Assembly: GCA_026770585.1 (NCBI GenBank)
Contig: MU646836.1
Location: forward strand, 155,198-169,088
Length of the DNA: 13,891 bases
DNA from: Baffinella frigidus
Lineage: Eukaryota > Cryptophyceae > Cryptomonadales > Baffinellaceae
Direction of reading: 5' to 3'
Positions 7,070-13,891 of the stretch are shown here, one piece after another (within the stretch, counting starts at the first letter, position 1; each line of letters opens with the position of its first letter). The position numbers and the translations under genes are program-made. Under the pieces are notes generated by a model, which saw only the letters and a program-made list of their open reading frames with translations, was not told where the DNA came from and did not search any database.

Positions 7070-7422
7070 GTGCAGGCTGCTTCGAAGGCCGAATTGAAGG
7101 ACACTGATGAATCCGCGAAGAAGAGGTCAGGTAGATCGCCTTGCGAGGGAACAGCTTTGCGTTGGCAGCTTCCGTCAGCCCTACCGCCCCCGGGCAGTTC
7201 TTCTTGAGCTGTGCAAACTTTTTGTCGCTAGAGAGTGGGTCGAGGAGCACCTGCCTCGCCACTGGGACGTGCCCATCCAGGGGCTTGGTTCAGAGGTGCT
7301 GGATCTCCGCGTGTCTGGCAGCAGGGGGGCTGTCTAGGAGGGCGGCATGAGGCCGCTGTGCGGGCTGAGGCCCGTGATCCTTGTGACCAGCTACATGGAC
7401 GCCCATCAGGCGGTAGTACGGA

Positions 7423-7504
7423 CGGAGTCTCTTGTCGCACGGAGTCTCTTGTCTTTTGTTAAGTCTCTTGTCTTTTGTCGCACGGAGTCTCTTGTCTTTT
7501 GTTA
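7423..7504. repeat. Tandem repeat, GTCTCTTGTC units
   Basis: Four copies of the word GTCTCTTGTC follow one another within 82 bp. Three carry a preceding CGGA, and they alternate between the tails GCAC and TTTTGTTAA/TTTTGTCGCAC. The apparent higher-order unit is about 43 bp. Confidence 0.8.
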
Positions 7505-7558
7505 ATTTACTCCGCCACACGTGGCACGTACTTAAGGGAGTCACACGTAGGGGGACGT

Positions 7559-7709
7559 GTCATGGCTTGGAGCCATTCTCCCAGGCCTACTGTGGGCTCT
7601 AAGGGCATACGGATGCAAAGTTATGAGGACTCTTAGGACTGGGTTGTGAGGGGATCACTCAGGACTGGTAGATTCACTTAAGACTAGGGGAATGGCTCCA
7701 AGGCATGAC
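7559..7709. mobile_element. Foldback/MITE-like element, 151 bp
   Basis: GTCATGGCTTGGAGCCATTC (7559-7578, continuing TCCC) pairs with the inverted GAATGGCTCCAAGGCATGAC (7690-7709), one mismatch in 20. The interior is non-coding. A single arm-like word, ATGGCTCCAAG, also occurs at about 9711-9721 in the intron of the downstream-listed gene. No clear target duplication is seen, so it could be a transposon relic or a simple inverted duplication. Confidence 0.5.
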
Positions 7710-8020
7710 GCAGGATGCACGCGAGTGGCTCTGAGGCGCGTGTGAATTGGCACGGTGAGGCAGATGTCCTCGTGCTCGCACACAGTCGCGCACGGCGACC
7801 CACGGAGCGCAGAGACCCGCTGGCAGCAAGGCCGTGCATCACCCGGCCTGAGTAACAAAGACGTGGTGCTTTCGTGCTTTGTATTGCACTCGCATCGAAG
7901 GCCACGCCCACCTGATTCTTGAGGAGATGGGAACGATCTACGGATGAGCTCTCCGGAACTACCGTGCGCTGCAGCCCACACGATAGAAGAGCGCGCATGA
8001 GATAGCTTGCTGGCTGCTTC

Positions 8021-11000
8021 CTAGAAGCCGTTGGGGTCCTCCCACCAGTGGGTGGGAGACTCAGAAGTCTTGCCCGTGAGAGCCACGACGCCCGTCTCGG
8101 TGATGAGCAGCGTGTGCTCAAACTGCGCTGAGCGCTTGTTGTCCCTGCCAGAAGGGGTGTTGATTAGGGTGTGGTGTCCCTGCCAGAACAACGATGCAAA
8201 ACGCGTGTGAGGTGGCCAGAACGATCCACGATCCACGCGTGTGCGATGCGCCGTGTTTGCTTTGCCCCACCCCTCCCATCATCAACGCCGCACCACGCGT
8301 GGCCTGCACTATGTAACGTTTACACCTACTCGCATGGAGGACCGCTATTGCAGGGGAACCTCGCTCATAAGAAACGCCCGCCCCCCCTACGATCACTATC
8401 CCTTAAGTGACCAGGCCTCCAAATTTGGGGGCCTGAGGTCCTAGGCTGGTCCTAGGGCCCTATGGTAGGGCGTATGATCCTACTGGTCACTTAACGGATA
8501 GGGCCCTAGGCGTAGGCCTCCTGTAGGTGTCTTGCGAGCGAGGAACCCCGGTACACCCTGCGGTGTTGACCGCGGGTCGAAATCTGAACACGTGCAACCC
8601 TGAACTTCAGACCCTAACCACCAAAATTCAGACCCTGAACCCATAGCCTTTGAGTTGCAGGTGCTCTGTGAGGAGTCAGCTGATCGAGTTTAGGTCCGGT
8701 GGGTTCTTCGAGCTCCAAACATAGCCTCAAACTGCAACTGGTTCTGCAGAGAAGCCATTCTTCCTTGGGGCGGGGGGGACAAGACTCTGGGCATCATCAC
8801 CCCCGCTAGCGCTCCCCCGCTAGCGCAATGACATCACGTGGCTAATAGCTGAGTGAGGCGGCTAGCAGCGGCTGGGGAGTTTCAGAGTGAGGCAGCGGGA
8901 GCCGAAGGCTTTCAGTCTCGGTCACTTGAGAGTGGGTGCCCCCTGGCGGCACTAGTTTTTGGAGGTGGGCAACAGCCTTGGTGCGCATAGGAATGCAAGT
9001 AGCACTCTTGCCCGGAGCCCCTCAGGTGTGAGAAAAGAGGAGCTCTCACGTGAGGCACCTCTTGAGAATGGAGGAGGCATGCGGCAGTGACCTGTTGGCA
9101 GAAAGGAGGAGGAGTGTATATACGAGTATCCAGGTTACCGTATATATGTACGCGTAGGAGGCAAATAACCTGTTGGTAGCGGTCCAGTCGTCCTTCCACA
9201 TGACGTTCTGGGCCTCGCCCTCATTGATCATGGGCTCGATCGTGAACACGTGACCGGCCTTCATCACGCCGTTGTTCGCCTTGTTCTTGTAGTGCAGAAT
9301 CTGACGCGGAAAAATGTTTGATTTGAATCTTCGTATACGTTGTATACTGGGTGATATATGACTGTGGGTATGTGACTCTCTAGAGCATCTTCCGGCTCTG
9401 GGGTGTCGCCTCCCAGTCTATCAACGCCTGTTGTTTCTATCTTGGGGTGTCGAATGTGCGATCTTAACCTCGACAGGGCTTTACCATAGCACACATCCCA
9501 CCCCTAAGATAGCAAAAAGGTGGTTTCACTTGGATTGGTTTGCATGTGAGATCTATGCGGCAACCGGGAACACGGGAGGGGGCTCGCATCAGAGAACCTC
9601 TCCCACTTTTATCGGGCTCCTTCATAGATTCTATCTCAGAAACTGTCCATCTAAACGATTTCTGGTAAGACTTGCCAATCGAAGAGTTTTAAAACTCTAA
9701 ATGCACATAATGGCTCCAAGCCCCACTGAAATCTGAGATATAATCTATGGAGGGACGCGATGAACGTGGCACGTGCCTAATCTAGTGCAAAGCCTGCAGG
9801 GCCCATTCCATTCCAGTGCCCTTGGGCGAGTGATAATCTCGGTAGCCATGCAACGGAAGCCAACCCCCCCCCATGGTAAGCGCCACGCTAGGCGAGGATA
9901 GGGGTGAGGGGTTGGGATGTAGGGGTGAGGGTTTTGGGGCGAGGGTCTGGGGTTAAGGGTTTAGAGTTTAGGGTGCAGGGTTAAGGGTTTGAGGTGTAGG
10001 GTTTAGGGTTTAGGGTTTAGAGTTCAGGATTTAGGGTTTAGGGTTTAGGGTTCAGGGTTCAGGGTTTGGGGTTTCGGGTTTGGTGTTTAGGGTTTAGGGT
10101 TCAGGGTTTCGGGTTCAGAATTTGGAGTTTAGGGTTTAGGGTCAAGGGTTCAGGGTTTAAGATTTTGGGTTTAGGGTTGAGGGAGGATTGAAGATTGAGG
10201 GATTAGAGTTCAGGTCGCAGGGTTTAGAGGTTGAGGGTGCAGGGTTCAGGATTTAGGATTTAGGGTTTAGGGTTTAGAGTTGAAAGTTCAGAGCTTAGCG
10301 TTGAGGGTCTAGGTTGTAGGCTTTGGGGTATAGGGTTTAAGGTTTAGGGTGTAGGGTGTAGGGTGTAGGGTGTAGGGTGTACGGTTAGGCAAGCAAGGTT
10401 GAGGGTTGAGGGGTTTGAGTTGGGGGTTGAGGGTTTAAGGCTGAGGTATTAGGGTTGAGTGCTTAGAGCTCATGTCGCAGGGTTCAGGGTTGAGGGTTTA
10501 AGGTCTAGTGGTCAGGGTGCAGGGTTTAGGGTTGATGATTTAGGGTTGAGGGTTTATGATTCAGGGTTTAGTTTTTTGGGTTTAGGGCTTAGGGTTTATT
10601 GTTTTGGGTTTATTGTTTCGGGTTTAGGGTTCATGGTGAAAGGTGCAGGGTTTCGGGTCCAGGGTTTCGGGTCTAGGAGTTTGAGGGTGGGTTTGAGGGT
10701 TGAGAGTTGAGGATTTAGGGTTTCGGGTTCAGGTCGCAGGGTTGAGGGTGCATGGTGCAGGGTTTAAGGTTTAAGGTTCGGGTTTTAGAGTTTAGGGTTA
10801 GGGGTCAGGGCAAGGGTTTAGGATTCAGGGTTGAGGGTTTAGAGTTTAGGGTTTAGGGATTAGGGTTTGGGGTTTGGGGTTTAAGATTCAGGGTTTAGTG
10901 GTTTGGGGTTCAGGGTTAAGGGTCCAGGGTTTAGTGGTTAGGGGTTAGGTACTCCCGGGACAGGTGGACTGAAGCGCTCTAGGCGACGTCAGGCCTGTCG

Positions 11001-13554
11001 TGCAAGGCGACGGGCGTCGCTTCAGCACTGTGCAGCCGGCGGGTGAGCTGGCATCACGATACGGCATAAGGTTTAAACCCTACACCGCAAACCCTGCCCA
11101 CTAAACTCTTAAACCTAAATCCTTCAACACTGTGCAGCCGTATCGTGATGCCTGCGCACCCGCCGCATCTCCGGTAGAGGCCTCGAGGGGAAGGGTCGGG
11201 GCGCACCGTAGGGTTGGTGTGGAAGACTTTGCCGACGCCGTGGCCGCAGAAGTTGCGAGTCGTGCTCAGGCCCTCCTGCCAAGGCCCTCCTTCGTCAGGT
11301 CGCAAGTGGCCATTTCGTACCACACTCGTGCGCGCTGAAAACAATCTGTGGAACAGATGAAGCATTATTGCGCCTCGGAACGACTCCAAGGGCTAAACTT
11401 TTGGCGTGTTTCCTGGGTGGAATCTCCCCTGAATCAACTTTACTCGTGTTTGCTCAAAATTGAAAATCTCACTTGTGAGAATTCGACAGTGCTGACTCCA
11501 CGCGATGAGTGAGCAGGAATGGTGCATGAGACGGCGGCGTGCGCCCAGCTAGCCTGCATTGTTTGCACGTCCTGCATGTCTCGTCATCACTCGCACCCTT
11601 TCCTGGTGGTACGCCTGCCCTCATGAGTTACTCATCCAGTACAACACCTGCATGCTACAAGCAACCACTGTGCTGCAAACGACACATCTTATCCTACGAT
11701 TTTGGATGGTGGCAAAAGTCATTTTACCCGAGAAATGAATTGATTGTTCTCCAAAAGTGGCCGGTTTGTGAAGATGCATTGTGAACTGACCGCAATTCCC
11801 GAATTCTAGACAGTCGTTCCGCATAGTGTTCTAGGCGAGAGGCACGGGGCGGTGGTGAGCATACCGCAGCGACAACAGCCTCAATCACCCCCCCGATCTC
11901 CCTGTATTCCACGCCCGGCTTGCAGATGCTGATCGCTGCTTGCCACGCCTGCGCATTGCGCATCAGCCATTAGGGAGTTTATCCGGGGACATGTTTAATT
12001 TAAAAGAAAATGGATCCTTATTTGTTCATAGGAGTTGGACGAAGGTTAATTAGGGCCCTAGGTAAATAGAATTAAGACCATAACCCGGTTTGATAGGCCA
12101 TTTTCTTTTAAATTAAACATGTTCCCGGATGAGAGTAGAAGCTGATCGCAGCTTGCCACGCCTGCGGATTACGGATCAGGCATTTAATTTCGGACCAAGA
12201 CATAATCTGTCCCGCTATCGTAGGCTCCTCACGCGGAAGGTAAGCGTGTATATGCTAGTTCAGGCATGAAATGATGCTGTCTTACGCCTTTTCATCAGGA
12301 CAGATTCTGGTATGGTCCGAGATGAGATGAGAGAGTAGAGAGTAGGGATTAGGGCGTAGGGTTTAGGGTTTGGGGTTTGGGGTTTAGCGATTGTGATTTG
12401 GGGTGTGGGTTGCTCCGCACGGAGCAGCCCAACCCGTCAGTCGCATCCATCCATTGATTGATTGATTGATCGATCGATCGATCGATGGATTGATTGGTGG
12501 ACTGATTGCGCTCCACGCAGACAGGACCAGGTCACACAACAGTCATGACCCGAGAGCTGCAGCGGAAACGCGCGCACGCGAGGCGGGGCGCCTGCCTTGT
12601 ACGTGACTTGAATCAGCTTCTTGCCCGCCTCGTCCACCTCCCCCACCGTGAACATCTCCGAGCAGTCTCCGTGATAGCCGTTGAGGAACACCTGCGCCCG
12701 GTGTCCCCCCCTCCTGTCAATCATCCACCACGCGCCGCCACCCCCCATTCTGTCCGGGATTAGAAACCTCAGCGGCCCTGGTAGGGGTCGGCTCGGGTGC
12801 GCGTCTTGGGCGTGAAGGCGAGGACTGTCCCTTCTCGTGGGGGCGGGGGAGAGGGGTTCTCAGCAAAGAATTTATGAAAAGGATGAAGGAAAATAGCAAT
12901 AGGTTGGGTGAAGACCGTGACGTCGACGTTGATGGTGTCGCCGTCCTTGAGTGTGGCGGCCGTGCACGGGATGCCGTGGCACACCACCTCGTTGATGGAC
13001 GTGCACACGCTCTTCGGGAACCCGTGGTAGTTGAGCGGAGAGGGGTAGCCCCCTCGCTTCACCGTCTCCTCGTGAACGACGCGGTCGATTTCGTCGGTGG
13101 TCATGCCCACCTTGACCGATGCACCGGCGATGTCCAGAACCTCCCGCGCCGCCCGCGCCGCCTTGCGGATCCCCTCGATGTCCTCGGGCGAGTTCACGGG
13201 AATGTCCCAAGGCATCAGCATCCCTCGAGCTTTAGGCTCCCCGCTTTGCGCGTAGTCGGGCTTCATGATGCTGTCCGGCACTGTCCGCGTGGGACCAGTC
13301 CTGCTCATCACCTGCAGACCGTTCTTCGGGGCAGACTGTTTCGCCTGCTTTCCGAACCCCAGCCCCATGCCGAGCACCAGAGGCCGCCTCCCTGCACCAC
13401 TGCGGAGGGGCTGCCGCGCCCCCAGCGCCAACTGCGATAACAAACCCTGCCGCGTCTGGAGATTCCGCATCACCACTCCGCTGCCCTGGAAGGCCATGGA
13501 ACCTGGCAAGGTTGACAGCAACGCTACCACAGCAACGACCCTTGCCGGCCCCAT
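8021..13554 (-). CDS. Plastid-targeted methionine aminopeptidase, type 1 (six exons, 380 aa)
   Basis: Removes the initiator methionine from new proteins. Exons in gene order: 13554-12916, 12691-12596, 11948-11865, 11275-11207, 9300-9170 and 8144-8021, giving 1143 nt with the stop. Introns are GT-AG except the second, which seems to be GC-AG. Residues 1-21 are a signal peptide cleaved before Phe22 (GSMA|FQGS), followed by a basic, acid-poor region: the bipartite signal for complex plastids. The pita-bread catalytic domain spans about 118-375. Metal ligands Asp211, Asp222, His285, Glu318 and Glu349 and histidines His193 and His292 have exactly the spacing of E. coli MetAP (D97, D108, H171, E204, E235, H79, H178). 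There is no N-terminal zinc-finger domain of cytosolic MetAP1. The product should process plastid-encoded proteins after deformylation. A short C-terminal tail ([10 protein letters not shown]) follows the domain. Junctions were set by homology, without transcripts. Confidence 0.93.
8349..8553. mobile_element. MITE-like family II, copy IIc, with a nested inverted-repeat element
   Basis: Outer ends read TGCAGGGGAACCTCGCTCAT, then AAGAAAC, and GTGTCTTGCGAGCGAGGAAC, then CCCGGTA, matching the family II termini. Inside, CTATCCCTTAAGTGACCAG (8396-8414) and CTGGTCACTTAACGGATAG (8483-8501) are 19-bp inverted repeats with one mismatch. They define a 106-bp inner element whose ends also occur inside family I (CTATCCCKTAAGTG). 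The whole lies in intron 5 of the methionine aminopeptidase gene. Confidence 0.65.
8598..8642. repeat. Degenerate C-strand telomere-like patch in intron 5
   Basis: Words CCCTGAACTTCAGACCCTAA and CAGACCCTGAACCC recall the diverged CCCTAAA-type tracts elsewhere in the window. It is short and weak. Confidence 0.4.
8697..8765 (+). repeat. Dispersed repeat R, copy 3 (in intron 5)
   Basis: GGTTCTTCGAGCTCCAAACATAG-like sequence followed by CTGGTTCTGCAGAGAAGCCAT matches copies 1 and 2 over about 65 bp. The frame reading [20 protein letters not shown] is open here too, with no indel relative to the others. Confidence 0.65.
9900..10950. repeat. Interstitial telomere-like array, G-strand (degenerate TTTAGGG)
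   Basis: About 1050 bp built mostly of TTTAGGG, TTCAGGG, TTGAGGG, TTTCGGG and GTGTAGGG units, including runs of exact TTTAGGG (about 10000-10050) and five tandem TGTAGGG units (about 10346-10380). It lies wholly inside an intron, so the gene transcript would contain its C-rich complement. An 83-codon plus-strand frame in it (Gly-Phe-Arg-Val repeats) is only the translation of the repeat. Confidence 0.92.
11036..11165. repeat. 29-30-bp inverted repeat enclosing a C-strand telomere-like patch
   Basis: 11036-11065 (ending GGCATCACGATACGGC) and 11137-11165 (starting GCCGTATCGTGATGCC) are inverted copies with few mismatches. Each is preceded by TTCARCACTGTGCAGCCG in direct orientation (11021, 11123). 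Between them, 11068-11122 reads AAACCCTACACCGCAAACCC-type units, opposite in strand sense to the large array next door. It is a stem-loop-forming block about 40 bp from the exon 4 donor. Confidence 0.7.
11276..11864 (-). other. MetAP intron 3 (589 bp)
   Basis: Donor GCTGCG|GTATGC and acceptor CTTGGCAG|GAGGGC join VIEAVVAA to [13 protein letters not shown] in phase 0, keeping exact family length. I see no repeats, elements or genes in it. Confidence 0.85.
11928..12185. repeat. Duplicated 3' splice site/exon 3 start flanking a foldback element
   Basis: A 45-bp segment containing the intron 2 acceptor and the first seven codons of exon 3 (11928-11972) recurs in direct orientation at 12141-12185, about 39 of 45 bases alike. 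Both copies encode AWQAAIS after CGCAG. Between them lies an inverted-repeat element. The distal copy, if spliced to exon 2, would read 17 codons and stop at TAA. Confidence 0.8.
11981..12130. mobile_element. Foldback (MITE-like) element, 150 bp, 33-bp terminal inverted repeats
   Basis: The ends 11981-12013 (ATCCGGGGACATGTTTAATT…) and 12098-12130 (…AATTAAACATGTTCCCGGAT) match in 32 of 33 positions as inverted repeats. The 84-bp interior is non-coding. AT-rich ends contrast with the GC-rich surroundings. It sits inside intron 2 between the two acceptor copies. The near-identical arms suggest a fairly recent insertion or conversion. Confidence 0.8.
12337..12390. repeat. Short telomere-like patch, G-strand, in intron 2
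   Basis: Reads GGGATTAGGGCGTAGGGTTT, then AGGGTTTGGGGTTTGGGG. Same strand sense as the large array in intron 4, so two introns of one gene carry it. Confidence 0.75.
12446..12500. repeat. (GATT)n(GATC)n tetranucleotide microsatellite
   Basis: About 50 bp of ATTGATTG units passing into GATCGATC units and back to GATTGATT, within intron 2 of the methionine aminopeptidase gene. Confidence 0.9.
12692..12915 (-). other. MetAP intron 1 (224 bp)
   Basis: Donor GTCACG|GTCTTC and acceptor GGGCGCAG|GTGTTC join INVDVT to VFLNGYHGD in phase 0. The exon 1 frame reads on into the intron for tens of codons, so an unspliced reading gives a false 261-residue protein. No repeats of note. Confidence 0.9.
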
Positions 13555-13593
13555 TTCACTTCGCGAAAGTGGACAGGATTCGAAAGTGTACTA

Positions 13594-13634
13594 TTTTGAC
13601 CAGTCTCGCACGTGATAGGTCAGGCTGGTCAAAA
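13594..13634 (-). promoter_or_regulatory. Inverted repeat with a CACGTG box upstream of MetAP
   Basis: TTTTGACCAG (13594-13603) and CTGGTCAAAA (13625-13634) are exact 10-bp inverted repeats. Between them is the palindrome CACGTG (13609-13614), a binding word for bHLH/bZIP-type factors in many eukaryotes. The block is 40-80 nt before the ATG, a likely promoter position. Its role is inference only. Confidence 0.35.
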
Positions 13635-13639
13635 CGTTC

Positions 13640-13875
13640 GTGGGTTTAAGCTCTGACGAGTGTGGATTGGCTCTGATTCTCTCTAACGCATCTGGATTGG
13701 CTCTGACGCATTTTTGTAGCTCTGCCTCACTCGGGTCGACCGACTATTCTCAAGTTGCACCGAACGCTAAACACTAAACACTAAACATTAAACACTAACT
13801 GAAGCGTGTGGGTAGGCATTGACGCGAGTGGGTGATCTCTAACGCGTGTGGATTGGCTCTGACGCGTGTGACTTG
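13640..13875. repeat. Irregular repeats TGGATTGGCTCTGA and TAAACAC patch
   Basis: TGGATTGGCTCTGA occurs three times (about 13664, 13692, 13849), each near CTCTAACGC or CTCTGACG words. Between them, 13767-13799 is a run of CTAAACA units, a diverged telomere-like patch. This occupies the space upstream of the methionine aminopeptidase promoter and looks subtelomeric in style. No gene. Confidence 0.65.
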
Positions 13876-13891
13876 CCCCTAACCCCTAACC
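13876..13891. repeat. CCCCTAA units at the window edge
   Basis: Two CCCCTAA units run off the right end, again C-strand telomere-like. The array may continue outside the window. Confidence 0.5.

Larger units (their letters stand above)
6674..7110 (+). pseudogene. Inverted broken copy of the PhoX-like gene's promoter and 5' end
   Basis: In plus sense this tracks the upstream region and first codons of the gene at 2389-4149. It contains CTTACACCGCC, AAGACTGTTCTAGACTGATC, GTGTCGCGTCGGGACTTGTC and GGCGTAGCTTGTAAAAGCCT, then CATCTTCACGAGAAACAATG. The equivalent ATG is 6930-6932 and is followed by AACA as in the intact gene. Codons for the signal-peptide core are gone, replaced by about 130 bp of GA repeat that runs into TAG at 6966-6968, twelve codons after the ATG. 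Beyond it, 7070-7110 again matches the gene (VQAASKA, KDTD), but in another frame (140 nt from the ATG against 48 in the intact gene). Homology then ends. It is a gene-start duplicate that cannot encode the protein. Confidence 0.8.
7111..8020. other. Intergenic stretch with repeats, no supported gene
   Basis: After the broken gene start, a minus-strand frame at about 7262-7110 reads LLDPLSSDKKFAQLKKNCPG and AANAKLFPRKAIY, which looks protein-like. I cannot assign it, and it has no clear start, stop or splice partner. The rest holds a tandem repeat (7423-7504) and a foldback element (7559-7709). 7710-8020 is the region downstream of the methionine aminopeptidase stop codon, presumably its 3' UTR at first. 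I see no AATAAA there. Confidence 0.5.
8145..9169 (-). other. MetAP intron 5 (1025 bp)
   Basis: Donor AACAG|GTTATT and acceptor CTGGCAG|GGACAAC restore the family sequence [16 protein letters not shown] in phase 2. The intron carries a family II element (8349-8553), a C-strand telomere-like patch (8598-8642), dispersed repeat R copy 3 (8697-8765) and a CCCCCGCTAGCGC direct repeat at about 8800-8826. No gene within it. Confidence 0.85.
9301..11206 (-). other. MetAP intron 4 (1906 bp)
   Basis: Donor CCTACG|GTGCGC and acceptor CGCGTCAG|ATTCTG join HTNPT to ILHYKNK, matching the family. More than half of it is a telomere-like array (9900-10950), followed by an inverted-repeat pair (11036-11165) enclosing telomere-like sequence of opposite strand sense. 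An inverted word pair TTTCTATCTTGGGGTG / CACCCCTAAGATAGCAAA lies at about 9436-9521. No separate gene seen. Confidence 0.85.
11949..12595 (-). other. MetAP intron 2 (647 bp), apparent GC donor
   Basis: Keeping family length and frame ([20 protein letters not shown]) requires splicing after TACAAG, before GCAGGC, to the acceptor ATGCGCAG|GCGTGG. The nearby GT in ACGTAC would shift the frame. The intron holds the foldback element and duplicated acceptor, a telomere-like patch (12337-12388), a 7-bp hairpin TGCTCCG/CGGAGCA (12411-12426) and a GATT/GATC microsatellite. Confidence 0.75.

Noticed and set aside
6676-7104. 142-codon minus-strand frame rich in Ser and Leu
   Set aside because: It is the translation of the GA microsatellite and of the inverted promoter copy.
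7423-7504. CRISPR-like array
   Set aside because: Units are contiguous and of uneven length without unique spacers, and the setting is eukaryotic.
10459-10710. 83-codon frame of Gly-Phe-Arg-Val repeats
   Set aside because: It is telomere-like repeat read as protein, inside an intron.
12769-12915. Continuation of MetAP exon 1 to a stop at 12769
   Set aside because: The family sequence VFLNGYHGD resumes in frame at 12691 after a GT-AG intron. The read-through part has no homology.

Overview
This is a gene-poor, repeat-rich stretch of nuclear DNA from a eukaryotic alga. Two protein-coding genes can be supported, both on the minus strand. The gene at the right is spliced into six exons. Its product carries a two-part presequence: a signal peptide ending Ala21|Phe22, then a basic, acid-poor stretch. 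That is the import signal of complex red-lineage plastids (stramenopiles, cryptophytes, haptophytes, chromerids, peridinin dinoflagellates). Degenerate TTTAGGG/CCCTAAA tracts occur at both window ends and inside introns, which fits an organism with plant-type telomere repeats. I cannot name the species.

Layout. 1-165 is a degenerate C-strand telomere-like tract. 166-2240 is a graveyard of short elements: a decayed coding-like repeat (about 268-731), a ~290-bp miniature inverted-repeat (MITE-like) family (876-1059, 1188-1470) and a ~120-bp family (1961-2079, 2078-2200). 2389-4149 (minus) is an intact single-exon gene for a secreted 586-residue protein resembling the PhoX/DUF839 phosphatase family, with an AATAAA signal downstream and a short conserved promoter upstream. 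4690-6670 is intergenic and holds another ~290-bp element (5878-6169) and other repeats. 6674-7110 is an inverted, broken copy of the promoter and first codons of the PhoX-like gene. A (GA)n microsatellite has replaced its signal-peptide codons, and a stop lies 12 codons after the ATG. 7110-8020 is repeat-rich and without a convincing gene.

8021-13554 (minus) is a plastid-type methionine aminopeptidase gene (type 1). Its six exons join to 380 codons with every metal ligand and catalytic histidine in place at the spacing of the E. coli enzyme. Its introns total about 4.4 kb. They hold about 1 kb of telomere-like sequence, MITE-like elements, a GATT/GATC microsatellite and a foldback element beside a duplicated 3' splice site. 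Intron 2 appears to use a GC donor.

The two genes do not obviously work together. One makes a secreted protein probably linked to phosphate scavenging; the other matures N-termini of plastid proteins. The points of most interest are structural: the inverted gene-start duplication, the duplicated splice acceptor with its foldback element, and the telomere-like arrays inside introns of an apparently intact gene.
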